From NCBI GenBank assembly GCA_009993005.1, contig JAACUH010000064.1, positions 1 through 63,800 of the forward strand: 63,800 nt of DNA, given 5' to 3'. Within the stretch, counting starts at the first letter, position 1; each line of letters opens with the position of its first letter. Under the pieces are notes generated by a model. The model ran no database searches. It saw only the letters and a list, made by a program, of their open reading frames with translations, and was not told the origin of the DNA. The position numbers and the translations under genes are program-made. This document shows, one piece after another, positions 26,465 to 35,676 of this stretch. Source of the DNA: Rhodobacterales bacterium (GTDB taxonomy: Bacteria > Pseudomonadota > Alphaproteobacteria > Rhodobacterales > Rhodobacteraceae).

Positions 26465-26818
26465 ATGGAAAATGTCGTCCTCATCGTCCACCTCATCCTT
26501 GCGCTGTCGCTGATCGGCGTCGTGCTGATGCAGCGCTCCGAAGGCGGCGGCCTGATGAGCGGCGGCGGTGGCGGCGTGATGTCGGGACGCTCGGCCGCGA
26601 CGGCGCTGGGCAAGGTGACCTGGGCGTTGGCCATCGCCTTCATCGCGACCTCGATCACCCTGACCATCATCGCGGCGGAAAAGGCCTCGACCGGGTCGGT
26701 GGTGGACCGCCTGCCTGGCGCACCGGCGGCGGAAACCCCCGCGACACCGGACCTCGGCCAGGATCTGCTGCCCCCCGGCGCCGCCCCCGAGGCGCCGCTG
26801 GTGCCGCAGGCCAACTGA
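26465..26818 (+). CDS. secG: Preprotein translocase subunit SecG
   Basis: Auxiliary subunit of the SecYEG channel. Two membrane segments flank the family core LMQRSEGGGLMSGGGGGVMSGRSAATALGK. The C-terminal 40 residues are proline- and alanine-rich, as common in alphaproteobacteria. It is upstream of pyrG, which is also a frequent arrangement in this group. Confidence 0.95.
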   Translation: MENVVLIVHLILALSLIGVVLMQRSEGGGLMSGGGGGVMSGRSAATALGKVTWALAIAFIATSITLTIIAAEKASTGSVVDRLPGAPAAETPATPDLGQDLLPPGAAPEAPLVPQAN

Positions 26819-26851
26819 TCGCGACGCACCCGCCTGCGCGCGCCGCCCCGG

Positions 26852-26873
26852 CTTCATCTTGCCAAAAATATCC
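26852..26873 (-). repeat. Dispersed 22-nt motif, copy 6 (GATGAAG type)
   Basis: On the minus strand: GGATATTTT, then GGC, ending GATGAAG, preceded by GCCTTCGGCGA as at copy 2. It lies between secG and pyrG, oriented against both genes. Confidence 0.75.
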
Positions 26874-26981
26874 TCGCCGAAGGCATCCGCAGTCGCGGCC
26901 GGCGCTTGCCTCGGGGCGGGGCGCCACGCCCCCACTTCTTGAGGTTGACGCCAGGTGTTTCACATGATCTTGCGTGACCCG

Positions 26982-27011
26982 TTGCGTTCGGGGGCCGAAT
27001 CCGGCTACACT
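26982..27011 (+). promoter_or_regulatory. Candidate sigma-70 promoter of pyrG
   Basis: TTGCGT and TACACT are separated by 18 bases and lie about 70 bases before the pyrG start. The leader has no obvious attenuator. The prediction is by eye. Confidence 0.45.
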
Positions 27012-27082
27012 TTAACCCCGTGATGGTGTGTTCCCGAAGGGGCACCGCTCCATAGAAATACTGACCGATCACGGGGGCTGCC

Positions 27083-28726
27083 TTGGCGCGTTTCATTTTC
27101 ATTACCGGCGGCGTCGTGTCCTCGCTTGGCAAGGGGCTCGCTTCGGCGGCACTCGGTGCACTGTTGCAGGCGCGCGGATTTTCGGTCCGGCTGCGCAAGC
27201 TCGACCCCTATCTCAATGTCGATCCCGGCACGATGTCGCCCTTCGAACATGGCGAGGTCTTTGTGACCGACGACGGCGCCGAGACCGACCTCGACCTCGG
27301 CCATTACGAACGGTTCACCGGGGTGAGCGCGCGCAAGACCGATTCCGTGTCGTCGGGGCGCATCTATTCCTCCGTGCTGGAGAAGGAACGCCGCGGCGAC
27401 TATCTGGGCAAAACGATCCAGGTGATCCCGCATGTCACCAATGAAATCAAGGACTTCATCCGTATCGGCGAGGATGAGTGCGACTTCATGCTCTGCGAGA
27501 TCGGCGGGACGGTCGGCGATATCGAAGGGTTGCCCTTCTTCGAGGCGATCCGCCAGTTCGCGCAGGAACGGCCGCGCGGGCAATGCATCTTCATGCATCT
27601 GACGCTGCTGCCCTACCTGGCCGCGAGCGGTGAGCTCAAGACCAAGCCGACCCAGCACAGCGTCAAGGAATTGCGCGCCATCGGCATCGCGCCCGATATC
27701 CTCGTGTGCCGGTCCGAGCATCCGATCCCCGACCGCGAGCGCGAAAAGATCGGCCTCTTCTGCAACGTGCGCAAGGAGGCGGTGATCGCCGCCTATGACC
27801 TCAAGACGATCTACGACGCGCCGCTGGCCTATCACGCGCAGGGGCTCGATCAGGCGGTGCTCGACGCCTTCGGCATCGCGCCCGCGCCCAAGCCCAACCT
27901 CGCGGTGTGGGAGGATGTGTCCGACCGCATCCACAACCCCGAAGGCGAGGTCAAGGTCGCCATCGTCGGCAAATATACCCAGCTCGAGGATGCCTACAAA
28001 TCCATCGCCGAGGCGCTCACCCATGGCGGCATGGCCAACCGGGTGCGCGTGCGCGTCGAATGGGTCGATGCGGAACTGTTCGAACGCGAGGATCCCGCGC
28101 CGCATCTCGAGGGCTTTCATGCGATCCTTGTGCCCGGCGGCTTTGGCGAGCGCGGCACCGAGGGCAAGATCAAGGCGGCCGAGTTTGCCCGCACCCGCCG
28201 CATCCCCTATCTGGGGATCTGCCTGGGCATGCAGATGGCCGTGATCGAGGCCGCGCGCAATGTGGCGGGGCTGGCGCGCGCCGGGTCCGAGGAGTTTGAC
28301 CACGAGGCCGGCGTGAAGCGGTTCGAACCGGTGGTCTATCACCTCAAGGAATGGGTGCAGGGCAACCACAAGGTCGAGCGCAAGGCAGGCGACGCCAAGG
28401 GCGGCACCATGCGTCTGGGCGCCTATAGCGCGACGCTTGCCGAAGGCAGCCATGTCGCGCAGGTCTATGGCACCCTGTCGATCGAGGAACGCCACCGCCA
28501 CCGCTATGAGGTGGACATCAAGTATCGCGACCGGCTCGAGGCCTGCGGGTTGCATTTCTCGGGCATGTCGCCCGACGGCCGCCTGCCCGAGATCGTCGAA
28601 TGGAAGGACCACCCCTGGTTCATCGGCGTGCAGTTCCATCCCGAGCTCAAGAGCAAACCCTTTGCCCCGCACCCGCTGTTCCGCGATTTCGTCCGCGCCG
28701 CGGTCGAGACGTCGCGGCTGGTCTGA
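27083..28726 (+). CDS. pyrG: CTP synthase (TTG start)
   Basis: Converts UTP to CTP using ATP and glutamine. The N-terminal synthase domain begins with the invariant [18 protein letters not shown]. The C-terminal glutamine amidotransferase domain has PGGFGERG, the catalytic cysteine in [12 protein letters not shown], and GVQFHPEL. The only start compatible with the conserved N-terminus is TTG at 27083, because an in-frame TGA occurs at 27062. The length of 547 residues is normal. rlmJ follows after eight bases. Confidence 0.97.
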   Translation: MARFIFITGGVVSSLGKGLASAALGALLQARGFSVRLRKLDPYLNVDPGTMSPFEHGEVFVTDDGAETDLDLGHYERFTGVSARKTDSVSSGRIYSSVLEKERRGDYLGKTIQVIPHVTNEIKDFIRIGEDECDFMLCEIGGTVGDIEGLPFFEAIRQFAQERPRGQCIFMHLTLLPYLAASGELKTKPTQHSVKELRAIGIAPDILVCRSEHPIPDREREKIGLFCNVRKEAVIAAYDLKTIYDAPLAYHAQGLDQAVLDAFGIAPAPKPNLAVWEDVSDRIHNPEGEVKVAIVGKYTQLEDAYKSIAEALTHGGMANRVRVRVEWVDAELFEREDPAPHLEGFHAILVPGGFGERGTEGKIKAAEFARTRRIPYLGICLGMQMAVIEAARNVAGLARAGSEEFDHEAGVKRFEPVVYHLKEWVQGNHKVERKAGDAKGGTMRLGAYSATLAEGSHVAQVYGTLSIEERHRHRYEVDIKYRDRLEACGLHFSGMSPDGRLPEIVEWKDHPWFIGVQFHPELKSKPFAPHPLFRDFVRAAVETSRLV

Positions 28727-28734
28727 CCGGGCGG

Positions 28735-29511
28735 ATGCTGTCCTATCAACATGCCTATCACGCCGCCAATCTGGCCGATGTCCACAAGCACGCGCTGCTG
28801 GCCTGGGTGCTCGACTACCTCACCCGCAAGGACAAGCCGCTGAGCTATATCGAGACCCATGCCGGGCGGGGGCTTTATGACCTCGAAGGCGAGGCGGCGC
28901 GCAAGACCGGCGAGGCGGCGCAGGGGTTTGACCGGGTGGCGGGGTGGTTTGGCCCCGATCACCCCTATGCGGTGCAGGTGGCGCGCACGCGCGCCCTGCA
29001 TGGGGTCAGGGCCTATCCGGGCTCGCCGCTGATCGCCGCGCAGGCGCTGCGGCCCGGCGACCGGATGCATCTGGCCGAGCTGCATCCGCAGGAGTTTGCA
29101 GCTCTGTCCTATACCATGTCGCCCCATGAGGCGCATGTGGCGCAGCGAGAGGGGGCGGAGTTCGCGCTCTCGCTCACCCCGCCCGATCCGCGCCGGGGGC
29201 TGTGCCTGATCGACCCGTCCTATGAGGTCAAGGACGACTATGTGACCATCCCGCTCCTGGTGCAGAAGCTGCACCGCAAATGGCCTGTGGGGATCATCAT
29301 GCTGTGGTTTCCGCTGCTGGCGGGCAACCCGCATGCGCAGATCCTGGCACGGCTCGGCGGGATGGAGGGGGTGCTGCGCCATATCGTGCGGTTCCCGCCC
29401 GCACGGCCGGGGCACGGGATGACCGGGTCGGGGCTGGTGGTGATCAACCCGCCCTATGGGCTCGCAGAGCAGGCGGCCTGGCTCGAAGGAAAGTTTGCGC
29501 AGCTGTCCTGA
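28735..29511 (+). CDS. rlmJ: 23S rRNA (adenine-N6)-methyltransferase RlmJ
   Basis: Methylates A2030 of 23S rRNA in E. coli numbering. The family start MLSYQHAYHAANLADVHKHALL, the SAM-binding YIETHAGRGLYDL and the catalytic IDPSYEVKDDY (DPPY type) are clear. About 258 residues is slightly short of E. coli RlmJ but complete. It starts eight bases after pyrG and is probably co-transcribed. Confidence 0.95.
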   Translation: MLSYQHAYHAANLADVHKHALLAWVLDYLTRKDKPLSYIETHAGRGLYDLEGEAARKTGEAAQGFDRVAGWFGPDHPYAVQVARTRALHGVRAYPGSPLIAAQALRPGDRMHLAELHPQEFAALSYTMSPHEAHVAQREGAEFALSLTPPDPRRGLCLIDPSYEVKDDYVTIPLLVQKLHRKWPVGIIMLWFPLLAGNPHAQILARLGGMEGVLRHIVRFPPARPGHGMTGSGLVVINPPYGLAEQAAWLEGKFAQLS

Positions 29512-29547
29512 TGCCTGCGCGTTGCGCGGGTTGCGCGGTGGTCAAAT

Positions 29548-29569
29548 GGATATTTATGGCCAAAAGATG
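29548..29569 (+). repeat. Dispersed 22-nt motif, copy 7 (AGATG type)
   Basis: Begins GGATATTT and ends AAAAGATG. It lies between rlmJ and the TerB-like gene, both on the plus strand. Confidence 0.75.
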
Positions 29570-29639
29570 CAGGCGGCCGGTCTTGCCCCGGCTGCGACGC
29601 GCCCTTTTCAGCGGCGCAGGAAGGCGTATATAACAGCGC

Positions 29640-30110
29640 ATGTTCACCGATTTCTTTCGCCGTCTGACGGCCCCGTCCCCTGCCCCGTTGCCACCGCTCG
29701 ACGCGCGCCGCGCGCTGGGTGCGCTTCTGGTGCGGATCGCGAAATCCGACAACAGCTATGCGGTCGAGGAGATCGCGCGGATCGACCGGATCCTGGCCAG
29801 CCGGTTCGGCCTGAATCCGGTCGAGGCGGCGCGGCTGCGGGCCGAATGCGAGGCGATCGAGCGCGAGGCGCCGGACACCGTGCGCTTTACCCGTGCGATC
29901 AAGGAGGCGGTCGCCTATGAGGACCGCGCCGGGGTGATCGAGGCGCTGTGGGATGTGGTGCTCGCCGACGGGGTGCGCGACGCGGACGAGAATGCGCTGT
30001 TGCGGATGGTGGCGCCGATGCTGGGGGTGAGCGACCAGGACAGCGCGCGGGCGCGACACAAGGTCGAGGCGCTGCGCGGTCTGCCGATGGACCGCGACGA
30101 CGACGCCTAG
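29640..30110 (+). CDS. TerB-like (TerB/DjlA N-terminal fold) protein
   Basis: A 156-residue helical protein. The acidic metal-binding helices AKSDNSYAVEEIARIDRILASRFG and VVLADGVRDADENALLRMVAPMLG match the TerB fold. Isolated TerB proteins are common and are not evidence of tellurite resistance. It lies three bases upstream of the PhnD-like gene, so the two form a pair. Confidence 0.85.
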   Translation: MFTDFFRRLTAPSPAPLPPLDARRALGALLVRIAKSDNSYAVEEIARIDRILASRFGLNPVEAARLRAECEAIEREAPDTVRFTRAIKEAVAYEDRAGVIEALWDVVLADGVRDADENALLRMVAPMLGVSDQDSARARHKVEALRGLPMDRDDDA

Positions 30111-30113
30111 GCC

Positions 30114-30872
30114 ATGTTCGCCAGCCTGCCCATGTATGACCGGCCCGAGAATGCCGCAGCCCATGACCGGCTCTGGGCGGGCATCCGCGACGCGCTGCGC
30201 GCGCGCGGGGTCGCGGCGCCCGAGGCGCTCGACCGCGGCACCGGGTATATGGAGGGCTGGGCGCGGCCCGATCTGGTGCTGGGGCAGATCTGCAACCTGC
30301 CCTACCGCGCGCGGTTCCGCGACCGCCTGACGCTGATCGGCGCGGCGGATTACGGGCTGGAGGGGGCGCCGGCGGGCTGTTATTACAGCCTCTTTGTGGT
30401 GCGCGCCGATGACGGCGCGACGGACCCTGCCGGCTGCGCCGGCGCGCGCTTTGCCTATAACGAGGGCCTGTCGAATTCGGGCTGGGGCGCGCCGCAGGCC
30501 TGGGCGCAGGCGCGCGGCTTTGCCTTTGCCGCATCGCTGCGGACGGGTGTGCATGTGGAAAGCGTGCGGGCCGTGGCCGAGGGGCGCGCCGATATTGCCG
30601 CCATCGACGCTGTCACCTGGGCGATGCTGCTGCGCTGGGAGCCTGCCGCGCGGGCGCTGCGCGTGATCGGGCGCACCGAGGCCACGCCGGGGCAGAGCTT
30701 TGTCACCGCCCAGGGCCGCGACCCCGCGCCCTACCGCGCGGCGATTGCCGAGGCCATCGCGGGCCTGTCCCCTGACGACAGCGCCATGCTGGGTCTGCGC
30801 GGGATCGTCGCGCTGCCGCGCTCTGCATATGATCTGCCCATCCCTGCCCTGCCAGAGGCATCTGCCACCTGA
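30114..30872 (+). CDS. PhnD-like phosphonate/phosphite-type binding-fold protein without signal peptide
   Basis: A 252-residue protein with the periplasmic-binding-protein fold of the PhnD type (YYSLFVVRADD, NEGLSNSGWGAPQAWAQ, GRADIAAIDAVTWAMLLRW). The fold begins at once (MFASLPMYDRPENAAAHDRLW), so no signal peptide or lipobox is present and the protein should stay in the cytoplasm. No permease or ATPase is attached. It may be a sensor or an enzyme rather than a transport receptor (inference). Confidence 0.82.
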   Translation: MFASLPMYDRPENAAAHDRLWAGIRDALRARGVAAPEALDRGTGYMEGWARPDLVLGQICNLPYRARFRDRLTLIGAADYGLEGAPAGCYYSLFVVRADDGATDPAGCAGARFAYNEGLSNSGWGAPQAWAQARGFAFAASLRTGVHVESVRAVAEGRADIAAIDAVTWAMLLRWEPAARALRVIGRTEATPGQSFVTAQGRDPAPYRAAIAEAIAGLSPDDSAMLGLRGIVALPRSAYDLPIPALPEASAT

Positions 30873-30963
30873 CCGGGCAGTTTATGCTGCGCAAACCGTC
30901 ATCTGAGCGTTGCAATCGGCCATGAAATGCGCCCTAATCGCCTGAAACAGGGAAAAGCGTTTC

Positions 30964-31740
30964 GTGCAGAACACGACACCGGTCATTGAAATCCGCAATC
31001 TGCACAAATCCTTCGGCGCGCTCGAGGTGCTCAAGGGTGTGGATATCTCGGCGCCGGCCGGGCATGTCGTCGCCATGATCGGCTCGTCAGGGTCGGGCAA
31101 ATCGACGCTGCTGCGCTGTGCCAACCTGCTCGAGGACAGCCAGCAGGGGGATATCCTGTTCGAGGGTGAGCCGGTCAAATGGAAGGGCACCGGCCTGCAC
31201 CGCCGCCCGGCTGACAAGCAGCAGCTCATCCGGATCCGCACGAACCTGTCGATGGTGTTCCAGCAGTTCAACCTCTGGGCGCATATGACGATCCTGCAGA
31301 ATGTGATGGAGGCGCCGCTGACGGTGCTGAAGCGCGACCGGGCCGAAGTCGAGGCCTCTGCGCGGCGCTATCTCGACAAGGTCGGGATCGGCGACAAATG
31401 CGACGCCTTTCCCGCCATGCTCTCGGGTGGCCAGCAGCAGCGCGCCGCCATCGCGCGGGCGCTGTGCATGGAGCCCAAGGCGCTGCTCTTTGACGAGCCG
31501 ACTTCCGCGCTCGACCCCGAACTGGAACAGGAGGTCGTGCGCGTGATCAAGGCGCTGGCCGATGAGGGGCGCACGATGATCATCGTGACGCATGACATGC
31601 GCATGGCCGCCGATGTGAGCGACCATGTCGTGTTCCTGCATCAGGGCCGGATCGAGGAACAGGGGCCGCCCGAGACGCTCTTTGGCGCGCCCCGGTCCGA
31701 GCGGCTGCGCGGGTTCCTGTCGGCCACGGTGCCGGCGTGA
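30964..31740 (+). CDS. Polar amino acid-type ABC transporter, ATP-binding subunit
   Basis: ATPase of the HisP/GlnQ type. Walker A is GSSGSGKSTLL, the signature is LSGGQQQRAAIARAL, Walker B is LLFDEPTSALDP, and IIVTHDM is the H-loop. The start codon is GTG. This is the first gene of a run of eight plus-strand genes, several of which overlap by four bases, ending with the FAD oxidoreductase. The substrate is inferred from the catabolic neighbours to be an amine or amino acid. Confidence 0.95.
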   Translation: MQNTTPVIEIRNLHKSFGALEVLKGVDISAPAGHVVAMIGSSGSGKSTLLRCANLLEDSQQGDILFEGEPVKWKGTGLHRRPADKQQLIRIRTNLSMVFQQFNLWAHMTILQNVMEAPLTVLKRDRAEVEASARRYLDKVGIGDKCDAFPAMLSGGQQQRAAIARALCMEPKALLFDEPTSALDPELEQEVVRVIKALADEGRTMIIVTHDMRMAADVSDHVVFLHQGRIEEQGPPETLFGAPRSERLRGFLSATVPA

Positions 31741-31797
31741 ACCGGGGGCGCCACGGCGTCCGGAACGAATTTGAAAATCACCAACAGGAGACTGACT

Positions 31798-32523
31798 ATG
31801 AAGAAACTGATCCTCACCACCGCCGCCCTGGCGCTGATGGGCACATTCGCTGCGGCGCAGGACGTGGTGCGCATGGGCACCGAGGGCGCCTATCCTCCGT
31901 ATAACTTCATCAATGATGCGGGCGCCGTGGACGGGTTCGAGATCGAGCTTGGCAATGAGCTTTGCGCGCGCGCCGGGCTGACCTGCGAATGGGTCGTGAA
32001 TGACTGGGACAGCATCATCCCGAACCTCGTGTCGGGCAATTACGACACCATCATCGCGGGCATGAGCATCACCGACGAGCGCGATGAAGTCATTGATTTC
32101 ACGCAGAACTACCTCCAGCCACAGCCGTCGGCCTATGTCGGGCTGACCGATGACGCGGCGCTGATCGAGGGCACCGTTGCCGCACAGGTCTCGACCATCC
32201 ACGCCGGCGCCGTGGCGGCCTCGGGCGCGACGCTGCTCGAGTTCTCGACCCCTGACGAGACCATCGCGGCCGTGCGCGGCGGCGAGGCGGACGCGGTATT
32301 CGCCGACAAGGATTACCTCGTGCCGCTGGTCGAGGCCTCGGGTGGCGAGCTGACCTTTATCGGCGAGGACGTGATGCTGGGTGGCGGCGTCGGCATGGGC
32401 GTGCGCGAAAGCGATACCGCGCTCAAGGACACGATGAACGCGGCCATCACCTCGATGAAGGAGGACGGTTCGCTCAACGCATTGATCGTGAAATGGTTCG
32501 GCGAAGAAGCCCCGTTGTTCTGA
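31798..32523 (+). CDS. Amino acid-type ABC transporter, periplasmic binding protein
   Basis: SBP_bac_3 family receptor of 241 residues with a cleavable signal peptide ending AAAQ. Typical features are GTEGAYPPYNF, DWDSIIPNLVSGNYDTIIAGMSITDER and GGEADAVFADKDYL. ATG at 31798 is chosen over the upstream in-frame ATG because CAGGAG precedes it. It resembles His/Lys/Arg/octopine receptors. The ligand is unknown. Confidence 0.94.
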   Translation: MKKLILTTAALALMGTFAAAQDVVRMGTEGAYPPYNFINDAGAVDGFEIELGNELCARAGLTCEWVVNDWDSIIPNLVSGNYDTIIAGMSITDERDEVIDFTQNYLQPQPSAYVGLTDDAALIEGTVAAQVSTIHAGAVAASGATLLEFSTPDETIAAVRGGEADAVFADKDYLVPLVEASGGELTFIGEDVMLGGGVGMGVRESDTALKDTMNAAITSMKEDGSLNALIVKWFGEEAPLF

Positions 32524-32576
32524 TCTGACGGCCGGGCGGCGGGCCCTGTCCCGCCGCCCCGTGCCGAGGGGCCCCC

Positions 32577-33461
32577 ATGTTTGCCATGTGCACCGACCCG
32601 GACAGCCTGACGCAGCTCGACTGGATGCTGTGCTACCTCACGACAGGCAAGCACATGGGCCTCTACTATGCCTTTGGCACGGTGCTCTTGCTGCTGGCGC
32701 TCACCGCGCCTGCGGCGCTCTTGCTGGGGTTCGGCGGCGCGATGGCGGCGCGCAGCCATTTTCCGCCGCTCAGTTGGCTGGGGAAGGCCTATATGGCGGT
32801 GGTGCGCGGCGTGCCCGACATCGCCTTTTTCCTGTTTTTCGTGATCGCGCTCGACCAGTTGTTCGAACTGGTGCGTCACAAGGTGAAATGCCCCGACTGG
32901 GATACCGAGATCTGGCAGGGCAGCGATTTCGTGGTCTGCCCGGCGGCCAAGCTGCCGCTCGCCACGAGCCCGCAATGGGTGCATGACACCTACAGTTTCC
33001 TCATTGCCGTGCTGACCTTTGCCATCGTGTTCGGCGCCTTTGCCGGCAATGTGCTTTATGGCGCGATGCGGGCCGTGCCGCGCGGGCAGGTCGAGACGGC
33101 CGAGGCCTATGGCATGACGCGCGGTCAGGCGTTCCGCCGGGTGATCGTGCCGCAGATGTGGGTCTATGCCCTGCCCGGCCTGTCGAACCTGTGGATGGTG
33201 CTGATCAAATCGACGCCGCTCCTGTTCCTGCTGGGGTTGCAGGACATCGTCTATTGGGCGCGCGAGCTTGGCAGTACGCAGACGCCGCGCTTTACCGCCT
33301 ATCCGCATGGCGACTGGCGGATGTGGTATTTCCTGTTCCTGCTGGTGTTCTACCTCGCCTTTACCAAGCTGTCCGAGGTGGTGCTGGGCCGGCTGATGCT
33401 GCGGCTCACGCGCGGGCAGGCAACGCTGGGCGGCGAGACCCAGCGAAAGGCGGCGGCATGA
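32577..33461 (+). CDS. Amino acid-type ABC transporter permease 1
   Basis: Membrane permease of 294 residues. The EAA coupling motif is ETAEAYGMTRGQAFRRVIVPQ. It has an insertion of about 40 residues after the second hydrophobic segment (RHKVKCPDWDTEIWQGSDFVVCPAAK) with two cysteines, probably periplasmic, which is unusual in HisQ/HisM permeases. Its stop overlaps the start of the second permease by four bases. Confidence 0.92.
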   Translation: MFAMCTDPDSLTQLDWMLCYLTTGKHMGLYYAFGTVLLLLALTAPAALLLGFGGAMAARSHFPPLSWLGKAYMAVVRGVPDIAFFLFFVIALDQLFELVRHKVKCPDWDTEIWQGSDFVVCPAAKLPLATSPQWVHDTYSFLIAVLTFAIVFGAFAGNVLYGAMRAVPRGQVETAEAYGMTRGQAFRRVIVPQMWVYALPGLSNLWMVLIKSTPLLFLLGLQDIVYWARELGSTQTPRFTAYPHGDWRMWYFLFLLVFYLAFTKLSEVVLGRLMLRLTRGQATLGGETQRKAAA

Positions 33462-34264
33462 CCTGTGGTGAGGTGATCGCGAATTACTGGCTGCGCGCGC
33501 TGGGTCACGGGCTGCGGGCGCTTCCGACCTCCGATTTCACGCTGTGCCAGCAGTTCACGCTGATCGCCTCGGGGCTGGTGTGGAACATCTATTTCGGGGC
33601 CATCGCGCTGCTGGCGGGGTTCTTCCTGGCCTCGGCACTGGCGCTGGGCAAGGCCTCGCCCCGGCTCTGGCTGCGCAAGCCTTCGGAATGGTTCATCTTT
33701 GTCTTTCGCGGCTCGCCGCTGTTCATCCAGTTCTTCTTTGCCTATTTCCTCTTTCTCAACATCAAGGGCAGCTATCCCGAGATGGGCGTGCTGACCTCTG
33801 CCGGGGTCGGCGCGGCGATCGTGCTGTTTCTCAACACCGCCGCCTATACCGGGGAGATCTTTTACGGCGCGCTGCAATCCATCCCGCGCGGCGATATCGA
33901 GGCGGCGGATGCCTATGGCCTGTCAGGCTGGGCCCGCTTTCGCCGGGTGATCTGGCCTACGATGCTGCGGCTGGCCTGGCCCGCCTATACGAACGAGGCG
34001 ATATTCCTCTTTCACGCCACCACGCTGGTGTTCTTTTCCGGCTTTCCGGTGGTGCAGCAATCGGGCGATGCGCTCTATTACGCGCGCTATTTCGCGGACA
34101 AGACCTTCAACCCGTTCATCCCCTACCCGATCCTCGCCTTGTATTTCATCCTGCTCACGCTGGGGATCATCGGGCTGTTCGGCCTTGTAAACCGGCGGCT
34201 GAACAGGCACTTGCCACAAGACAGGCGCGCGCGCCTGAGATTTCGACCACAGGTGATACGATGA
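33458..34264 (+). CDS. Amino acid-type ABC transporter permease 2
   Basis: Second permease, 268 residues, with the coupling motif DIEAADAYGLSGWARFRRVIWP and the N-terminal FRGSPLFIQFFFAYF typical of HisM-like subunits. It overlaps both the preceding permease (ATGA) and the following ligase (ATGA), which ties transporter and catabolic enzymes into one translational unit. Confidence 0.93.
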   Translation: MTCGEVIANYWLRALGHGLRALPTSDFTLCQQFTLIASGLVWNIYFGAIALLAGFFLASALALGKASPRLWLRKPSEWFIFVFRGSPLFIQFFFAYFLFLNIKGSYPEMGVLTSAGVGAAIVLFLNTAAYTGEIFYGALQSIPRGDIEAADAYGLSGWARFRRVIWPTMLRLAWPAYTNEAIFLFHATTLVFFSGFPVVQQSGDALYYARYFADKTFNPFIPYPILALYFILLTLGIIGLFGLVNRRLNRHLPQDRRARLRFRPQVIR

Positions 34265-35592
34265 GCTGGCTCGACGAGCATCCCGAAATTCGCAACGTGC
34301 GCTGCGGCGCCGCCGACCTGAACGGTCAGGCGCGGGGCAAGCGGGTGCCGGTGAAATTCGCCCGCAAGATCGAGGAAGAGGGCACGCGCTTTCCGCTTTC
34401 GGTGCTCAACCTCGACATCTGGGGCGAGGATGTGGAGGACAGCCCGCTGGTGTTCGAAATCGGCGATCCCGACGGTGTGCTGCGCCCGACCGAGCGCGGC
34501 TATGTGCCGATGCCCTGGCTTGCGATGCCCTCGGCGCTCTTGCCGCTGTGGATGTACACCGAAGAGGGCGCGCCCTTTGAGGGCGATCCGCGGCAGGCGC
34601 TGGCGACGGTCCTGAACCGCTACACGGCGCGGGGGCTGACGCCGGTGGTGGCGACCGAGATGGAGTTCTACCTCGTCGATGACAGCGGCAAGGAGATCCG
34701 CCAGCCGAAAAGCCCGCGTTCGGGCAAGCGGCGGATGGGGGCCGACATCCTGTCGCTGCGCGCGCTCGATGCGTTCGACATGTTCTTCAACGATCTTTAT
34801 GACGCCTGCGACGAGATGGACATCCCCGCCGAGGCGGCGATTTCCGAGGTGGGGCTGGGCCAGTTCGAGATCAACCTCGTGCATGTGCCCGATGCGCTCA
34901 AGGCCGCCGATGACGCCTGGCTGTTCAAGATGCTGGTGCGGGGTCTGGCGCGCAAACATGGCATGGCGGCAAGTTTCATGGCCAAACCCTATGAGGATTT
35001 CGCGGGCTCGGGGCTGCACACGCATTTCTCGGTGCAGGATGCGGCCGGCGCCAATATCTTTGCCAATGGCACGCATGAGGGCACCACGATGCTGCATCAG
35101 GCCATCGCCGGATGCCTGCGCGCGATCCCCGACCTCGCGCTGATCTTTGCGCCCCATGCCAACAGCTATGACCGGCTGGTGCCCGAGGCCCATGCCCCGA
35201 CGGGCATCTGCTGGGCCTATGACAACCGCACCGCGTCGATCCGCGTGCCCGGTGGCAGCCTTGCCGCGCGGCGGGTGGAACACCGGGTCGCGGGGGGCGA
35301 TGTGAACCCCTATCTGTTTCTCGCCGCCGTGCTGGGCTCTGCCCTGATCGGGATCGAGGACGCGATGACCCCGCCGCCGCCGATCGTCGGCAATGCCTAT
35401 GAACAGGATCTGGTGCAGATCCCCGCGACCTGGGCCGAGGCGATCGACACTTTCGAGCACAGCACGCTGGCGCGGCGGATCTTTCCCGAGCTTCTCATCA
35501 ACAATTTCGTCATGACCAAGCGGCAAGAGCTGCACTACATGGCCGAACTGTCGCCCAGCCAGCAGATCGAGCTGTATCTGGATACGGTCTGA
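34261..35592 (+). CDS. Glutamine synthetase-like gamma-glutamyl ligase 1
   Basis: Glutamine synthetase family member of 443 residues. Active-site motifs are ATEMEFYLV, EVGLGQFEINLVH, GSGLHTHFSV and RRVEHRVAGGDVNPYLF. The adenylylation site of true GlnA is absent. Proteins of this type (PuuA, IpuC, GlnT) attach glutamate to amines such as putrescine, isopropylamine or ethanolamine. It overlaps the upstream permease gene, so its substrate is probably what the transporter imports. Confidence 0.9.
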   Translation: MSWLDEHPEIRNVRCGAADLNGQARGKRVPVKFARKIEEEGTRFPLSVLNLDIWGEDVEDSPLVFEIGDPDGVLRPTERGYVPMPWLAMPSALLPLWMYTEEGAPFEGDPRQALATVLNRYTARGLTPVVATEMEFYLVDDSGKEIRQPKSPRSGKRRMGADILSLRALDAFDMFFNDLYDACDEMDIPAEAAISEVGLGQFEINLVHVPDALKAADDAWLFKMLVRGLARKHGMAASFMAKPYEDFAGSGLHTHFSVQDAAGANIFANGTHEGTTMLHQAIAGCLRAIPDLALIFAPHANSYDRLVPEAHAPTGICWAYDNRTASIRVPGGSLAARRVEHRVAGGDVNPYLFLAAVLGSALIGIEDAMTPPPPIVGNAYEQDLVQIPATWAEAIDTFEHSTLARRIFPELLINNFVMTKRQELHYMAELSPSQQIELYLDTV

Positions 35593-35676
35593 CCCCGTGA
35601 TCTGCCGCCGGTGACCGCCCCTTGCCCTGTCACCCGCCTGCCGCTACCCTTGGACACCTCTCACCTCGAGATCAGC

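Noticed and set aside
29640-30110. Tellurite-resistance operon
   Set aside because: Only a lone TerB-like protein is present; no terZ, terD or terC genes are nearby.
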